A stretch of 64,000 bases of DNA from Diplonema japonicum. Taxonomy: Eukaryota > Euglenozoa > Diplonemea > Diplonemida > Diplonemidae. This document shows, in pieces, positions 63,436 through 64,000 of the stretch. The translations under genes were made by a program, and so were the position numbers. The notes below the pieces were generated by a model. It made no database searches. It was not told the DNA's origin and worked only from the letters and a program-made list of their open reading frames with translations. The stretch lies in contig OZ025651.1 in the NCBI GenBank assembly GCA_964019335.1, positions 682,001 to 746,000 of the forward strand, given 5' to 3'. Position 1 is the first letter of the stretch, and each line of letters starts with the position of its first letter.

Positions 63436-64000
63436 ATGCCACCGAAAATCGAGTGCGACATCGTCATCGGTCCGGGTGTCAAGATGAACAACCTCAAGAT
63501 GGTTCAAGGCGATGATGCAATGATAGAGAGGCTCAGCAAACTGGAGGGGAAGGAGGTTTACATCAAAGGCGACCCATCAGAACCCGGAATGGTTATGTGC
63601 ACGGAAGACAGCACATATGAGATCACTACACTGGAAACAACGAACTCCTGCATGCTGTGCAAGAGGCAGGACGGCGAGGATAAGATTATCCTGGGCATGG
63701 CAGACCACACCGCAGTTGTAAAAAGAATCCCCGGATGCATCGCAAGCGACCTAAAAAAACTTCTGGAAAAAGGTCGATACAACACACAACAAATCGTATC
63801 AAGGCTCAAAGCGTCAGAAGCAGAGATAAAATCAGCATTACACAACTCCCCCGCGGTGTTTCATGAAGACGCTTGGGTACTGTGTGACAAAAGTGATACT
63901 GAACACGCTCTGGAAACCCTCCTCCGCATTGGAGATGCCGTAATGGACCTCGACAGATTCACACAAGAAGAATCTATCGAAAAATTAAAGGAATATCACG
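63436..64000 (+). CDS. DSCC1: Sister chromatid cohesion protein DCC1, 5' part
   Basis: This runs off the right edge of the window after 188 codons. DCC1 joins CTF18 and CTF8 in the alternative clamp loader that acts on PCNA and promotes cohesion. Family features are EVYIKGDPSEPGMVMCTEDS then TYEITTLETTNSCMLCK, matching the DCC1 N-terminal pattern of Gly-Asp...Leu-Cys-Thr...Thr-Tyr followed by Thr-Ser-Asn. Later come SRLKASEAEIKSALHN and the winged-helix-like start DAWVLCDKSDTEHALETLLR. No intron is needed in the visible part. The start follows CTCCAGGC plus an A run and TTAACC. Confidence 0.85.
   Translation, partial: MPPKIECDIVIGPGVKMNNLKMVQGDDAMIERLSKLEGKEVYIKGDPSEPGMVMCTEDSTYEITTLETTNSCMLCKRQDGEDKIILGMADHTAVVKRIPGCIASDLKKLLEKGRYNTQQIVSRLKASEAEIKSALHNSPAVFHEDAWVLCDKSDTEHALETLLRIGDAVMDLDRFTQEESIEKLKEYH

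Overview
This window is nuclear DNA from a unicellular, probably flagellated eukaryote. It encodes eukaryote-only proteins: casein kinase 1, poly(A)-binding protein, a ubiquitin-S27a fusion, PEX1, CLU/TIF31, an ESCRT-I VPS37-like subunit, a Ras GTPase and the Ctf18-RFC subunit DCC1. Many genes carry very short GT-AG introns. A dynein-heavy-chain relative, a TmcB/PAS-type membrane protein and a polycystin-like GPS receptor point to a free-living protist; the lineage cannot be fixed from the sequence alone. Coding DNA is GC-balanced with few introns. The spacers are almost pure A/T homopolymers with C and G runs.

Layout. All 21 recognised genes are on the + strand. 1-917: A/T tracts and a 686-bp terminal-inverted-repeat element holding tRNA-like sequence. 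918-4781: casein kinase 1 and PABP. 4782-6313: low-complexity spacer. 6314-19822: degenerate dynein heavy chain, Ras GTPase, IQ/EF-hand protein, a sirtuin with an embedded gamma-glutamylcyclotransferase-like domain, and a helical-repeat protein. 19941-29125: PEX1, an unknown protein, a DUF4197 protein and a coiled-coil protein. 29512-36303: ubiquitin-S27a, a piggyBac-like MITE, CLU (its last intron carries a repeat-rich insertion) and a VPS37A-like protein. 37268-46964: a kinase/B-box protein and a TmcB-like multi-pass PAS protein. 47207-58820: a 3,337-residue lectin/REJ/GPS receptor whose 3' end is caught in a perfect 1,183-bp tandem duplication. 58608-64000: an unknown basic protein, a DHHC-type acyltransferase, a small membrane protein and the start of DCC1.

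I placed 17 introns by restoring frame and conserved domains. Sixteen are 33-76 bp and one is 685 bp. Most lie near the 3' end of the gene. Many have an A-run instead of a pyrimidine tract before the acceptor, and in nine the downstream exon starts with GT like the donor. There is no operon logic, but the single-strand array, with AG dinucleotides after T/C tracts upstream of several starts, would fit polycistronic transcription with trans-splicing; this is inference only.
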